Both the position numbers and the translations under genes were made by a program. The notes beneath the pieces are model-generated. The model did not search any database, was not told the origin of the DNA, and saw only the letters and a program-made list of their open reading frames with translations. Shown in pieces: positions 13,181 to 19,476 of a stretch of DNA of 40,134 nt; positions within the stretch are counted from its first letter, which is position 1; every line of letters starts with the position of its first letter. The stretch comes from a virus, in the IMG/VR virus record IMGVR_UViG_3300044617_000745, positions 1 to 40,134 of that record; one strand, written 5' to 3'.

Positions 13181-15619
13181 GTGTCGCATGAGACGCAAGA
13201 GCTTCTGGCATTTGTGCGCCAGTTGCCTGTCGGGTTGGCGTATGCGCCCATTTACCGGAAAGATGCGCTGCTCCAGTCCGGGAAGGTCAGCAAGGGCAAG
13301 ACGCCGCTGGAACGGTCGCATCACGTCGTCATGGATCCGGCGGATGTCGCGTTGCAGATCGAGCGCAAGCCGGAAGTGTTCCAGGCGGTTGGTGTGTTCA
13401 CTGGGGCGAGGAGCAACGGTCTCGTAATCCTTGATGTGGACAGGAATCTCGCCAGATTGAAGAGCAAGTGGTGCGATTCGCTCGACGGTGCTCCAGTCGT
13501 TACGTCCACCAAGGCCAATGCGGCGAAGTACCTGTTTCGCGTCCCAGAGGCTCTGTGGGGCGTTGTAAGGGGTTTTGGGTTGTCCGATACCGGGCAGGGC
13601 TATGAGGTCCTCTGGGGCCGTCAGGGACTCCTCTACGGGGCGTATCCGGGCTCCAGTGATGGGAAGGCTCCAGTTGGGCGGTACGGCTTTCAGGGCGATC
13701 TGGAGGCCATTCCGGAGGCTCCAGCGTGGCTGCTGGCTGAGATGCGTGATTCCGCCGGTAAAGAGCTACAAGACGGCGGGTTTATCAAAAACCGCAAGGC
13801 GCTTGATTTCTCAGATCGAGATCCGGCTGAGGTGGCTGAGATTATTCAGTCCGCGTTGCGGGTGATTCCAGGGCAGGGGGCCGGTAGTCGGGACCACTGG
13901 GTCAAGGTGGGTATGGCGATCCACTCGGAATTGCCTACGGACTTGGGCCTCACCTTGTGGGCGGCATGGTCGTCAGATGATCCTGAATACAGCGAAGAGT
14001 GGGCTAGCTCCAACCCCTGCGAGGAGGTTTGGAAGTCTTTCAAGAAAGGGCCGGTGACGCTTGGGTCGCTGTTCTGGATGGCTGATCAGCAGATGCCAGG
14101 GCGGCTGTGGCTGTCTGAGGATTTGCGCAGGGTTGTTGACAGTGCTGAGCAAGACCGCGTGCAGCGATTCCGTAGCACTGGTCTTTCGCACGAGGAAATA
14201 GTCAAACGGGCGACGGCGGCCATGGGGTTGCCCAATCCTTCGGAAGTGCAGCACAAGCTCCACGAAATTGCGCTGGAAGCTGGTTACAGGGAGGCCGCTG
14301 CGGTTGTGCGGCTTCTGATTGCGGATCAGGAATACAGGCGCGGATCACAGGGAGGAACTCTGCAGGAAATTTTTGCCACGGAGGACACGCCAATCGAATA
14401 CCTGATTCCTGATCTACTGCCTAAGCCGGGGACAGTGCTGATCCACGGACGTGGAGGCTGCGGCAAAACTATGGCTGTCATGACGCTTGCCAAGCACATT
14501 GCACGCGGAATTCCGTTTTCTGTGCGAGGGGCTGATGTTCCAGTTGAACCGGGCAAGGTGCTTTGGCTGAATGGTGATCAAAACAGTCGGCGGATTCGGA
14601 AGCAGTTTGCCGATCTGGATTTCACAGCTGATGACCCTGTTGTGGTACAGAACAAGGTTTCGATGCTCTGGTATCCGTGGTTTATCCAGCAGATCGAAGA
14701 GCATCGGCCTTCCCTTGTTGTGTGGGACTCCGTTACGGCCTGTATGAGGGGCTGCGCTTACGACCAGAACAAGGCTGAATACGCCGAGCCCATTTACTGG
14801 TACAGCGCCGAGAACGGCGAGAGCTTCCCAGCAACCACGATCGTCTTCATCCACCACGCAGCCAAAACAGGCGACTTCAGGGGCACCTCGGCGCTCCAGG
14901 ATGCCGTGGATGAGTCTTGGGGTATCCGTAGGCCGGAGAAGGCCGAACTGGAGCGTGTAGGGGCTTCTGCACGGCTCATAACCATCGGTAAGAGCCGGGA
15001 AGGGAACGAGGGCAAGCAGCTGATCCTGCGCCAGCAGGAAGACCTGACGTTCTCGCTCCAGGATCTGCCGGCTCTGGAAGGAGTCGATTCGGCCAGTCCT
15101 GCCTCGATCATCGACCGGGTGCTTCAGCGGCTGCGCACCAAAGGCGTGCCAATGACTCGGACTGAGTTGAACGCCGACCCTCTCCTCGGGGGCAGCGTCA
15201 GCGCAATCTCGAAGTCGCTCCAGCGCTTGGTCGACCGGGGGCTGGTCTCGGTTGAAGGAGAACGTTCCAGCAAGCGTTACTCAGCAGTACTCGCGCGCGT
15301 GGGGGGAGGAGGTATAGCTTGTCCCAAAGAAGAAGAATCCAGTGCTGGAGAGGGATCTCAGGAAATGGGTTGTCCCAGTTTGTCCCAGTTTGTCCCAAGT
15401 TGTCCCAAACCGGAGCTTCAGACGGGCTTTGGGACACCCAAAGGACAGGTTGGGACAAAACGGGACAAAATGGGACAACTCAAAACAGTAGATCCGTTGC
15501 AGGGCAGTGGATCTCAGAGTTTGGGACAACAGGACACGTCTATCTTCACGCGCGAGAGCCAACGCACTCCCGAGGAGATGGCGCAGCTGCTGCGAAGTGC
15601 TTCGGACAGCTGGACGTAG
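13181..15619 (+). CDS. bifunctional prim-pol / RepA-like helicase
   Basis: 812 residues, GTG start with AGGAG 9 nt upstream. Residues 1-190 form an archaeo-eukaryotic-type prim-pol domain with the catalytic D85-V-D87 (VILDVD) and a YEVLWGRQGLLYGAYP strand pair. Residues about 210-300 resemble the PriCT-type linker (DHWVKVGMAIHSEL). The RecA-fold ATPase has Walker A GRGGCGKT at 423-430, a Walker B-like LVVWDS and IHHAAKTGDFRGTSAL, as in RepA/AAA_25 helicases. A winged helix follows at about 637-705. The last 100 residues are low-complexity, because the DNA there holds an iteron array. It would lay primers and unwind the fork for the phage polymerase. It is the first gene of the plus-strand operon. 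Confidence 0.88.
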   Translation: MSHETQELLAFVRQLPVGLAYAPIYRKDALLQSGKVSKGKTPLERSHHVVMDPADVALQIERKPEVFQAVGVFTGARSNGLVILDVDRNLARLKSKWCDSLDGAPVVTSTKANAAKYLFRVPEALWGVVRGFGLSDTGQGYEVLWGRQGLLYGAYPGSSDGKAPVGRYGFQGDLEAIPEAPAWLLAEMRDSAGKELQDGGFIKNRKALDFSDRDPAEVAEIIQSALRVIPGQGAGSRDHWVKVGMAIHSELPTDLGLTLWAAWSSDDPEYSEEWASSNPCEEVWKSFKKGPVTLGSLFWMADQQMPGRLWLSEDLRRVVDSAEQDRVQRFRSTGLSHEEIVKRATAAMGLPNPSEVQHKLHEIALEAGYREAAAVVRLLIADQEYRRGSQGGTLQEIFATEDTPIEYLIPDLLPKPGTVLIHGRGGCGKTMAVMTLAKHIARGIPFSVRGADVPVEPGKVLWLNGDQNSRRIRKQFADLDFTADDPVVVQNKVSMLWYPWFIQQIEEHRPSLVVWDSVTACMRGCAYDQNKAEYAEPIYWYSAENGESFPATTIVFIHHAAKTGDFRGTSALQDAVDESWGIRRPEKAELERVGASARLITIGKSREGNEGKQLILRQQEDLTFSLQDLPALEGVDSASPASIIDRVLQRLRTKGVPMTRTELNADPLLGGSVSAISKSLQRLVDRGLVSVEGERSSKRYSAVLARVGGGGIACPKEEESSAGEGSQEMGCPSLSQFVPSCPKPELQTGFGTPKGQVGTKRDKMGQLKTVDPLQGSGSQSLGQQDTSIFTRESQRTPEEMAQLLRSASDSWT
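15319..15529. repeat. TTGTCCCA iterons in inverted blocks; candidate replication origin
   Basis: TTGTCCCA occurs at 15319, and then at 15370, 15380, 15390 and 15400, four copies at exactly 10-bp spacing. The reverse form TGGGACAA follows at 15451, 15461 (CGGGACAA) and 15471, again at 10-bp spacing, and at 15522; a partial copy is at 15430. The array lies in the 3' end of the helicase-primase gene right behind its winged-helix part, the same logic as lambda ori inside gene O. Helical phasing and inverted layout support a protein-binding origin; function is inference. Confidence 0.6.
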
Positions 15620-15697
15620 TACAACAGACACGCGGGTCATTCCCGTGTCTTGACGAGCGGGTGTACGCAAAACCCTGCCGTTACCGGAGAACTGCCC

Positions 15698-16045
15698 GTG
15701 CTACGAACGCCTAACTTTTTCTTGGGCCTCCTGCGGGTGGTCGCTTGGATCTTCTGGAGAGACCCCGTGGATGTCGCAGACAAGTCCAAGCGTGAGCCGA
15801 GGCCGCCTAGGCGGCCCACGCTCTGTTACACCGTCGGCAACGTGCCCGACGAGATCCACAGCATCGTGCGTACCAGCTGGTTTAGGAAGGGCAAGCCTGT
15901 CGAGGTTGATGAGATCCAGATCTTCGAGTGCGGCGACAGCACCCGGATCTTCCACTACGTCGTGGGGCAAGCCCTGCGCCAAGGGGCAGACGTCTCCGTG
16001 CTGACCACCTACCCGGCCCACATCCTCGGCGTACCCGAGGGTTAA
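15698..16045 (+). CDS. hypothetical protein with hydrophobic N terminus
   Basis: 115 residues from GTG at 15698, preferred because GGAG lies 8 nt upstream; a TTG at 15650 is possible but has no such site. The start LRTPNFFLGLLRVVAWIFWR could be a short membrane helix or amphipathic anchor. A Pro/Arg-rich linker (KREPRPPRRPT) leads to a soluble domain with EVDEIQIFECGDSTRIFHYV. No family recognised. It lies 78 bases past the helicase gene; an imperfect hairpin at 15627-15649 is in the gap. Confidence 0.55.
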   Translation: MLRTPNFFLGLLRVVAWIFWRDPVDVADKSKREPRPPRRPTLCYTVGNVPDEIHSIVRTSWFRKGKPVEVDEIQIFECGDSTRIFHYVVGQALRQGADVSVLTTYPAHILGVPEG

Positions 16046-16095
16046 GTTTTACAACTGACGGGATTGCCGGCACCGCTGGCTGTGTGTAACACTAT

Positions 16096-16121
16096 GGGCA
16101 GGGGGCGAGAGCTTCCTGCCC
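16096..16121 (+). promoter_or_regulatory. leader stem-loop
   Basis: Seven-bp stem GGGCAGG/CCTGCCC with 12-nt loop, followed by TGTTTCTGTATT, just ahead of the 16142 gene and just behind a GTAACACTATG box-like sequence. It could end helicase-operon transcripts or cap the 5' end of a new one. Confidence 0.4.
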
Positions 16122-16141
16122 TGTTTCTGTATTAGAGGACT

Positions 16142-16393
16142 ATGGACACCCACACCAGCCTGCACACCAAGCTGGACAACAGCAAGCTCAGCGAGTACTA
16201 CTTCGCAACCCGCTGGGCCATCACCAGCATCAAAGAACGCATCGCAAACACCGAGAAGTACGGTCTCAGCGCCAGTTACGACAGGCACCAGCTGGAACGC
16301 TTGGAAGACATGGAGCAATGGCTCAAGATGAGCTGGGACACGTGGATGGAGCAGTTGACCGGCCATCGTGTTGAGGAGGTGAGCCGTGGCTGA
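16142..16393 (+). CDS. hypothetical helical protein
   Basis: 83 residues with AGAGG 5 nt before ATG. Entirely helical and charged, Trp-rich: SEYYFATRWAITSIKERIAN, then a DRHQLERLEDMEQWLKMSWD helix. No family recognised. It overlaps the next gene's start by 8 bases, so the two are coupled. First gene of the second plus-strand early cluster. Confidence 0.6.
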   Translation: MDTHTSLHTKLDNSKLSEYYFATRWAITSIKERIANTEKYGLSASYDRHQLERLEDMEQWLKMSWDTWMEQLTGHRVEEVSRG

Positions 16394-16667
16394 TGTTCTC
16401 GCAGTGTTGGACCTTTCTTTTGGGGTGGATGGGACGTGCCATGTCGAGGCCCTGGTCGATGATGTGGTCGTGGTGCATCCGCCCACCATGGAAGAGCCGG
16501 CCGAATGGGGGCCTGCCGTGTGCCGAGGCTCCTTCTACTTTTGTGATGAAGACGTAATTCCAGCTACCGATGCAGGACTCCGGCGCATGTTCGAGGACCG
16601 AATCGAGAACTGGGAGGTGGTGGACCAGTCCGATCTCTACGACTTTGGCGAGGACGACGCGGAATGA
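16386..16667 (+). CDS. hypothetical acidic protein
   Basis: 93 residues from GTG at 16386 with GAGGTGA upstream. Acidic, beta-rich first half (VLAVLDLSFGVDGTCHVEAL), aromatic middle (CRGSFYFCDED) and an acidic end DLYDFGEDDAE. No family recognised. A continuing frame in +1 (NEEDYDDWGYG...) begins at its stop codon, so a longer product by frameshift, or a separate gene with an odd start, must be considered. Confidence 0.6.
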   Translation: MADVLAVLDLSFGVDGTCHVEALVDDVVVVHPPTMEEPAEWGPAVCRGSFYFCDEDVIPATDAGLRRMFEDRIENWEVVDQSDLYDFGEDDAE

Positions 16668-16896
16668 GGAGGATTACGACGACTGGGGCTACGGCACGGA
16701 GCCGATACCGGGCGACTCGACGTGGGTCGCCCCACGCAACCTCTGTCAGCTTCATCGGCGAGTTTCTGACACTCTTGCCGCTGCTGACACTGTTACGCCT
16801 GACCGCCTAGCCGCCCTGGCGCTCTTCGAGATTCTCAGTGTCCCAGCTGAGACTCTTATTGCGATTCAACGGGCTTATGCCAAACAGGCTGATTGA
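16645..16896 (+). CDS. hypothetical protein with unclear start
   Basis: Frame open to 16896 with protein-like content: EEDYDDWGYGTEPIPGDSTW, then a helical end LAALALFEILSVPAETLIAI. The only conventional start near its beginning is TTG at 16645, without Shine-Dalgarno, inside the previous gene. Alternatively a +1 shift at GAA-TGA of that gene joins the two acidic segments smoothly. I cannot decide between these. Its stop overlaps the preceding bases of a TACACT box for the next gene. Confidence 0.45.
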   Translation: MARTTRNEEDYDDWGYGTEPIPGDSTWVAPRNLCQLHRRVSDTLAAADTVTPDRLAALALFEILSVPAETLIAIQRAYAKQAD

Positions 16897-16900
16897 GTAC

Positions 16901-16906
16901 TACACT
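16901..16906 (+). promoter_or_regulatory. putative -10 box TACACT
   Basis: TACACT 22 nt before the ATG at 16929, in GAGTACTACACTGCAC. Confidence 0.4.
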
Positions 16907-16928
16907 GCACAACGTTCAACCAACTCTC

Positions 16929-17318
16929 ATGCTCACTCTTCTCTCTGACAAAGAAACCCACGATCTGCTGACCAATATCCAGGCAGCGTCTGACATCATT
17001 CAGAACCTGACGCGGATCGTCGGCTGCGCCCAGACCGTCACCCTCGAACTGGAGCAAAAAACTCCGGAAACCGTCAAAACCGTCAAGCAGCCCCAGTCTC
17101 AACCTAAGACTCGTGTGTCTCGCCGCAAGAAGCGGGAGATGCTGCGTGAGGCAGATGTGCGGGAGATCAAGCGCATCTTGATCGCCAAGGAGTTATCTGC
17201 AGTCAAGCTGGCTAAGCGGTACGGGGTGCATCCCACCACGATCAACTGCATCAAGTACGGCAAGACCTGGAAACATGTCGAGCCGGCTGTATCCAACGTT
17301 GTCACGCTCCATAGCTGA
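16929..17318 (+). CDS. HTH DNA-binding protein
   Basis: 129 residues from ATG at 16929; a TTG at 16893 is in frame but lies before the promoter box. An N-terminal helical part (DLLTNIQAASDIIQNLTRIV) may dimerise; a linker rich in Lys/Pro/Gln and a basic RRKKREML stretch lead to a C-terminal helix-turn-helix (REIKRILIAKELSAVKLAKR, then YGVHPTTINCIKYGKTW), a type common in phage regulatory and homing-related proteins. Probably a phage transcription regulator or DNA-binding accessory. Stop overlaps the next start (TGATG). Confidence 0.65.
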   Translation: MLTLLSDKETHDLLTNIQAASDIIQNLTRIVGCAQTVTLELEQKTPETVKTVKQPQSQPKTRVSRRKKREMLREADVREIKRILIAKELSAVKLAKRYGVHPTTINCIKYGKTWKHVEPAVSNVVTLHS

Positions 17319-17836
17319 TGATTTTGTGTGATTCGCAAATTGCGGCCCTGTGCAAACAGGGCCTTGTCGATCAGTACGACCCAGCACTGGTAAATCCCTG
17401 TTCGCTGGATGTACGACTGGGGCCGACGATCTTGTTTGAGACTCAGCTTGCGACTGAGTTCCAGCAGGTCAGCATCGGGGACACCAGTCAGGAGTCGCCG
17501 TACTTCATGGCGCCGGGTGAGTTTTTGCTTGCGGCAACACTGGAGCGCATCACGGTGCCTGATGACTGCGCGGTGCAGTTCATGCTCAAGTCTTCCCGTG
17601 CCAGGGAAGGGATTGAGCACAGCTTGGCCGGATTTGCAGACAGCGGATTTTCCGGGATCTTGACACTGGAGCTGAGCAACATCAGGCGGTTCCATCCGAT
17701 TCCGATTTGGCATGGGATGCGCATTGGGCAGCTTGTAGTTCACCGCTTAGCAGGAGTACCGCAACTTACTTATGCAGCGCGTGGGCACTACCAAAACGAC
17801 GGCACTGTTCAACAATCCAAGGGGTATTTTCAGTGA
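17318..17836 (+). CDS. dcd: dCTP deaminase
   Basis: 172 residues, slightly shorter than bacterial Dcd (about 190). Diagnostic motifs are KSSRAR at 91-96, HSLAGFADSGFSG at 101-113 and the TLEL strand whose E118 aligns with the catalytic Glu. The C-terminal closing segment with RGHYQNDGTVQQS is also present. It converts dCTP to dUTP for thymidylate supply. I see no dUTPase or thymidylate synthase in this genome, so the host or a bifunctional activity (deaminase plus dUTPase, as in some homologues) must finish the path. Coupled to both neighbours by overlapping start/stop codons. Confidence 0.85.
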   Translation: MILCDSQIAALCKQGLVDQYDPALVNPCSLDVRLGPTILFETQLATEFQQVSIGDTSQESPYFMAPGEFLLAATLERITVPDDCAVQFMLKSSRAREGIEHSLAGFADSGFSGILTLELSNIRRFHPIPIWHGMRIGQLVVHRLAGVPQLTYAARGHYQNDGTVQQSKGYFQ

Positions 17837-18072
17837 ACGATCCAGTCAACCATCCCACGCATTACGCCAGTGGGATGCGTCAATTTGAGGTGATTGACAA
17901 AATTGAGGATGCTGTGCAGTTTGCGCCAGATCCCGTTTTGGGAGGTCTGCAGTGGCAGGTGCTTAAGTATGTTGAGCGCTGCTGGTGTAAAGATGATCCA
18001 CGGCAGGATTTGATGAAGGCTCGCTGGTATCTGGAGCGCTTAATTGCAAAGTTGCCGGATGACGATGACTGA
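17833..18072 (+). CDS. DUF3310 nucleotide-kinase-like protein
   Basis: 79 residues, GTG start overlapping the dCTP deaminase TGA (GTGA). The pattern VNHPTHYASG, then EVIDKIEDA, LKYVERCWCKDDPRQDLMKARWYLERLI is the DUF3310 signature (a small all-helical phage domain sometimes annotated as nucleotide kinase). The Cys-Asp start of the KD-x-RQDL motif is well kept. Role probably in nucleotide metabolism, supported by its coupling to dcd; the biochemical activity is not established for the family. Confidence 0.82.
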   Translation: MNDPVNHPTHYASGMRQFEVIDKIEDAVQFAPDPVLGGLQWQVLKYVERCWCKDDPRQDLMKARWYLERLIAKLPDDDD

Positions 18073-18295
18073 CCTCTCCCCCGCCGCGCAACAAGTCTTC
18101 TGGGAGTTCAACCGTGTTGCCAGTGGAAAGCCAGATGACTGGCATTACCTGCCCGCAATTGCCGCCGCCCTGCGAGCTGCTGTAGATCAACTTGGTTACT
18201 CCAATGTGCCAGAAGAGTTTGCGGATCTAAGACCTTTTGTCGTTGATGCCGACGATCTCCTGGCCATCGCCGCCGAGCTGGAGGGCAATGCCTAG
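18065..18295 (+). CDS. small conserved-looking helical protein
   Basis: 76 residues from ATG at 18065 inside the end of the DUF3310 gene (8-base overlap). LSPAAQQVFWEFNRVASGKP, then WHYLPAIAAALRAAVDQLGY and an acidic end with DADDLLAIAAELEG. This arrangement is familiar from cyanobacterial phage and cyanobacterial small proteins, function unknown. Part of a chain of five genes linked by 8-base or shorter overlaps, indicating one polycistronic unit. Confidence 0.65.
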   Translation: MTDLSPAAQQVFWEFNRVASGKPDDWHYLPAIAAALRAAVDQLGYSNVPEEFADLRPFVVDADDLLAIAAELEGNA

Positions 18296-18575
18296 CCCGC
18301 GCATACCAACGCAGCGCGGTCGTAACTTCACGGTCAACATTCGCATGAGCCGCGAGGAGATCGAAGCTGCACGCAAACTTGGCGGCGGCAATATCAGCCA
18401 GGGCTTCCGTCATGCCATTCGCTATGCGACGGATCGTGACATGAAGCCCGTGACGCTTACAACGCTACTGCGTTCGGCTGCAGTGCTGGCCCAAGACCTG
18501 GAGGACACCTGCAAGCAGTTTCGGTCTGATGCAATGTCCAATGTACGCAACCGTGTTTCAACAAAAAATGCTTAG
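18288..18575 (+). CDS. ribbon-helix-helix-like DNA-binding protein
   Basis: 95 residues from ATG at 18288, overlapping the previous stop by 8 bases. After a short basic N terminus, RGRNFTVNIRMSREEIEAAR reads as a beta strand followed by helix, and KLGGGNISQGFRHAIRYATD supplies the second helix with a turn, as in Arc/CopG-type RHH proteins. The C-terminal part (LLRSAAVLAQDLEDTCKQFR) is helical. Likely a small transcription or plasmid-copy-type regulator; targets unknown. Confidence 0.6.
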   Translation: MPSPRIPTQRGRNFTVNIRMSREEIEAARKLGGGNISQGFRHAIRYATDRDMKPVTLTTLLRSAAVLAQDLEDTCKQFRSDAMSNVRNRVSTKNA

Positions 18576-18870
18576 AAAACAAAAAGATCCGCGCTTTATG
18601 AACGGTGATCGTGTAGCCGAGAAACCCAAGAAACGCATGGTGCTGACTTACAGCGCCGAGACCAAGCAGCGGATCCAGCCATTCTTTACGCAGCGGTATG
18701 GCACCGTGATGGCCACCATTTACCGCACCAATGCGCGTGGCTCGCGGGTGCCTTACGTTGCTGTGTTATGGGATGGCTCCAAGACCCAGTCGTTTCACAC
18801 GCAGAATCGGCTTTGCTTGGAGCGTGATCTGGCTGCCGAGGTTGCCGCGTACAACGCAGCAGGCGAGTAG
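18568..18870 (+). CDS. small basic SH3-like protein
   Basis: 100 residues from ATG at 18568, again an 8-base overlap. A basic start MLRKQKDPRFMNGDRVAEKP leads to a beta-barrel-like segment (RYGTVMATIYRTNARGSRVP, YVAVLWDGSKTQSFH), which recalls KOW/SH3-type small domains with a G-D-R-V opening. The end is helical. No specific family named. Next gene starts 2 bases later. Confidence 0.6.
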   Translation: MLRKQKDPRFMNGDRVAEKPKKRMVLTYSAETKQRIQPFFTQRYGTVMATIYRTNARGSRVPYVAVLWDGSKTQSFHTQNRLCLERDLAAEVAAYNAAGE

Positions 18871-18872
18871 TT

Positions 18873-19079
18873 ATGCCCGCTGTGCATACACCTTGCCCGG
18901 AGTGCTCCAGCAAGATGAGCTACGTGCTAATGACCAACCAGGATCCGGATGGGCGGATTGTCCGTCGGCGGGTTTGCCGGGCCTGCGGGCACAAGTGGTA
19001 CACGCTCCAGTGGGCGGAAGAGCTGATCTCGCCCTACCAGCTGCGGTGGGAAGGCAAAAAGCCCTACCTGCGAGTGTGA
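18873..19079 (+). CDS. zinc-ribbon protein
   Basis: 68 residues. CPEC (residues 8-11) and CRAC (35-38) are spaced about 24 apart around a DGRIVRRRV hairpin, followed by GHKWYTLQW. This is a classic zinc ribbon resembling the N-terminal part of NrdR or TFIIS-type ribbons. All four Cys are intact. Probably binds nucleic acid or RNA polymerase; the partner is unknown. Last gene of the overlapping run; a promoter for the next gene follows. Confidence 0.7.
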   Translation: MPAVHTPCPECSSKMSYVLMTNQDPDGRIVRRRVCRACGHKWYTLQWAEELISPYQLRWEGKKPYLRV

Positions 19080-19121
19080 AGATTTACAACAGCCCGGCGG
19101 TGCAAAGCGGTTGTTGTGTAG

Positions 19122-19127
19122 TACAGT
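19122..19127 (+). promoter_or_regulatory. putative -10 box TACAGT
   Basis: TTGTGTAGTACAGTAAG, 30 nt before ATG at 19158, in a 78-base gap. Confidence 0.4.
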
Positions 19128-19157
19128 AAGTGAGTTGTCGCCCCACCTGAGGCCTCC

Positions 19158-19436
19158 ATGTCTGACTTTTACAAGGTTTCCACGCTTGTCGCTGAGTTCA
19201 AAAGCAAGCTGGATGTCATCATCAAGCGGGATGGCTCCCGGCATCAGATGGATGCACACATCCCGATGGATGTGATGAACCTTCTTGAGGATGAACTCCA
19301 GCCGATTCTCAAAGATCTCATTGCCGCAATCGAATGGGAGCCTGGCGACGAAGATCTCTGCCCTGCTGAGCCGCCGATCACTATGGCCGAGATGCACCAG
19401 GCGGCTTGGGTACAGCATGTGCAAATGCACAGCTGA
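19158..19436 (+). CDS. hypothetical helical protein upstream of DNA polymerase
   Basis: 92 residues: MSDFYKVSTLVAEFKSKLDV, a DAHIPMDVMNLLEDELQPIL helix pair, then an acidic DEDLCPAEPP segment and a Gln/His/Met-rich end. No family recognised. Own promoter; polymerase starts 40 bases after its stop, so it may be cotranscribed with it. Confidence 0.6.
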   Translation: MSDFYKVSTLVAEFKSKLDVIIKRDGSRHQMDAHIPMDVMNLLEDELQPILKDLIAAIEWEPGDEDLCPAEPPITMAEMHQAAWVQHVQMHS

Positions 19437-19476
19437 GACGGTTTTTGATGCAAATGCACGTTTGAGGCACTGAACA

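Noticed and set aside
15601-15697. N-terminal extension of the 15698 gene from TTG at 15650
   Set aside because: No ribosome site before TTG, whereas the GTG at 15698 has GGAG 8 nt upstream.
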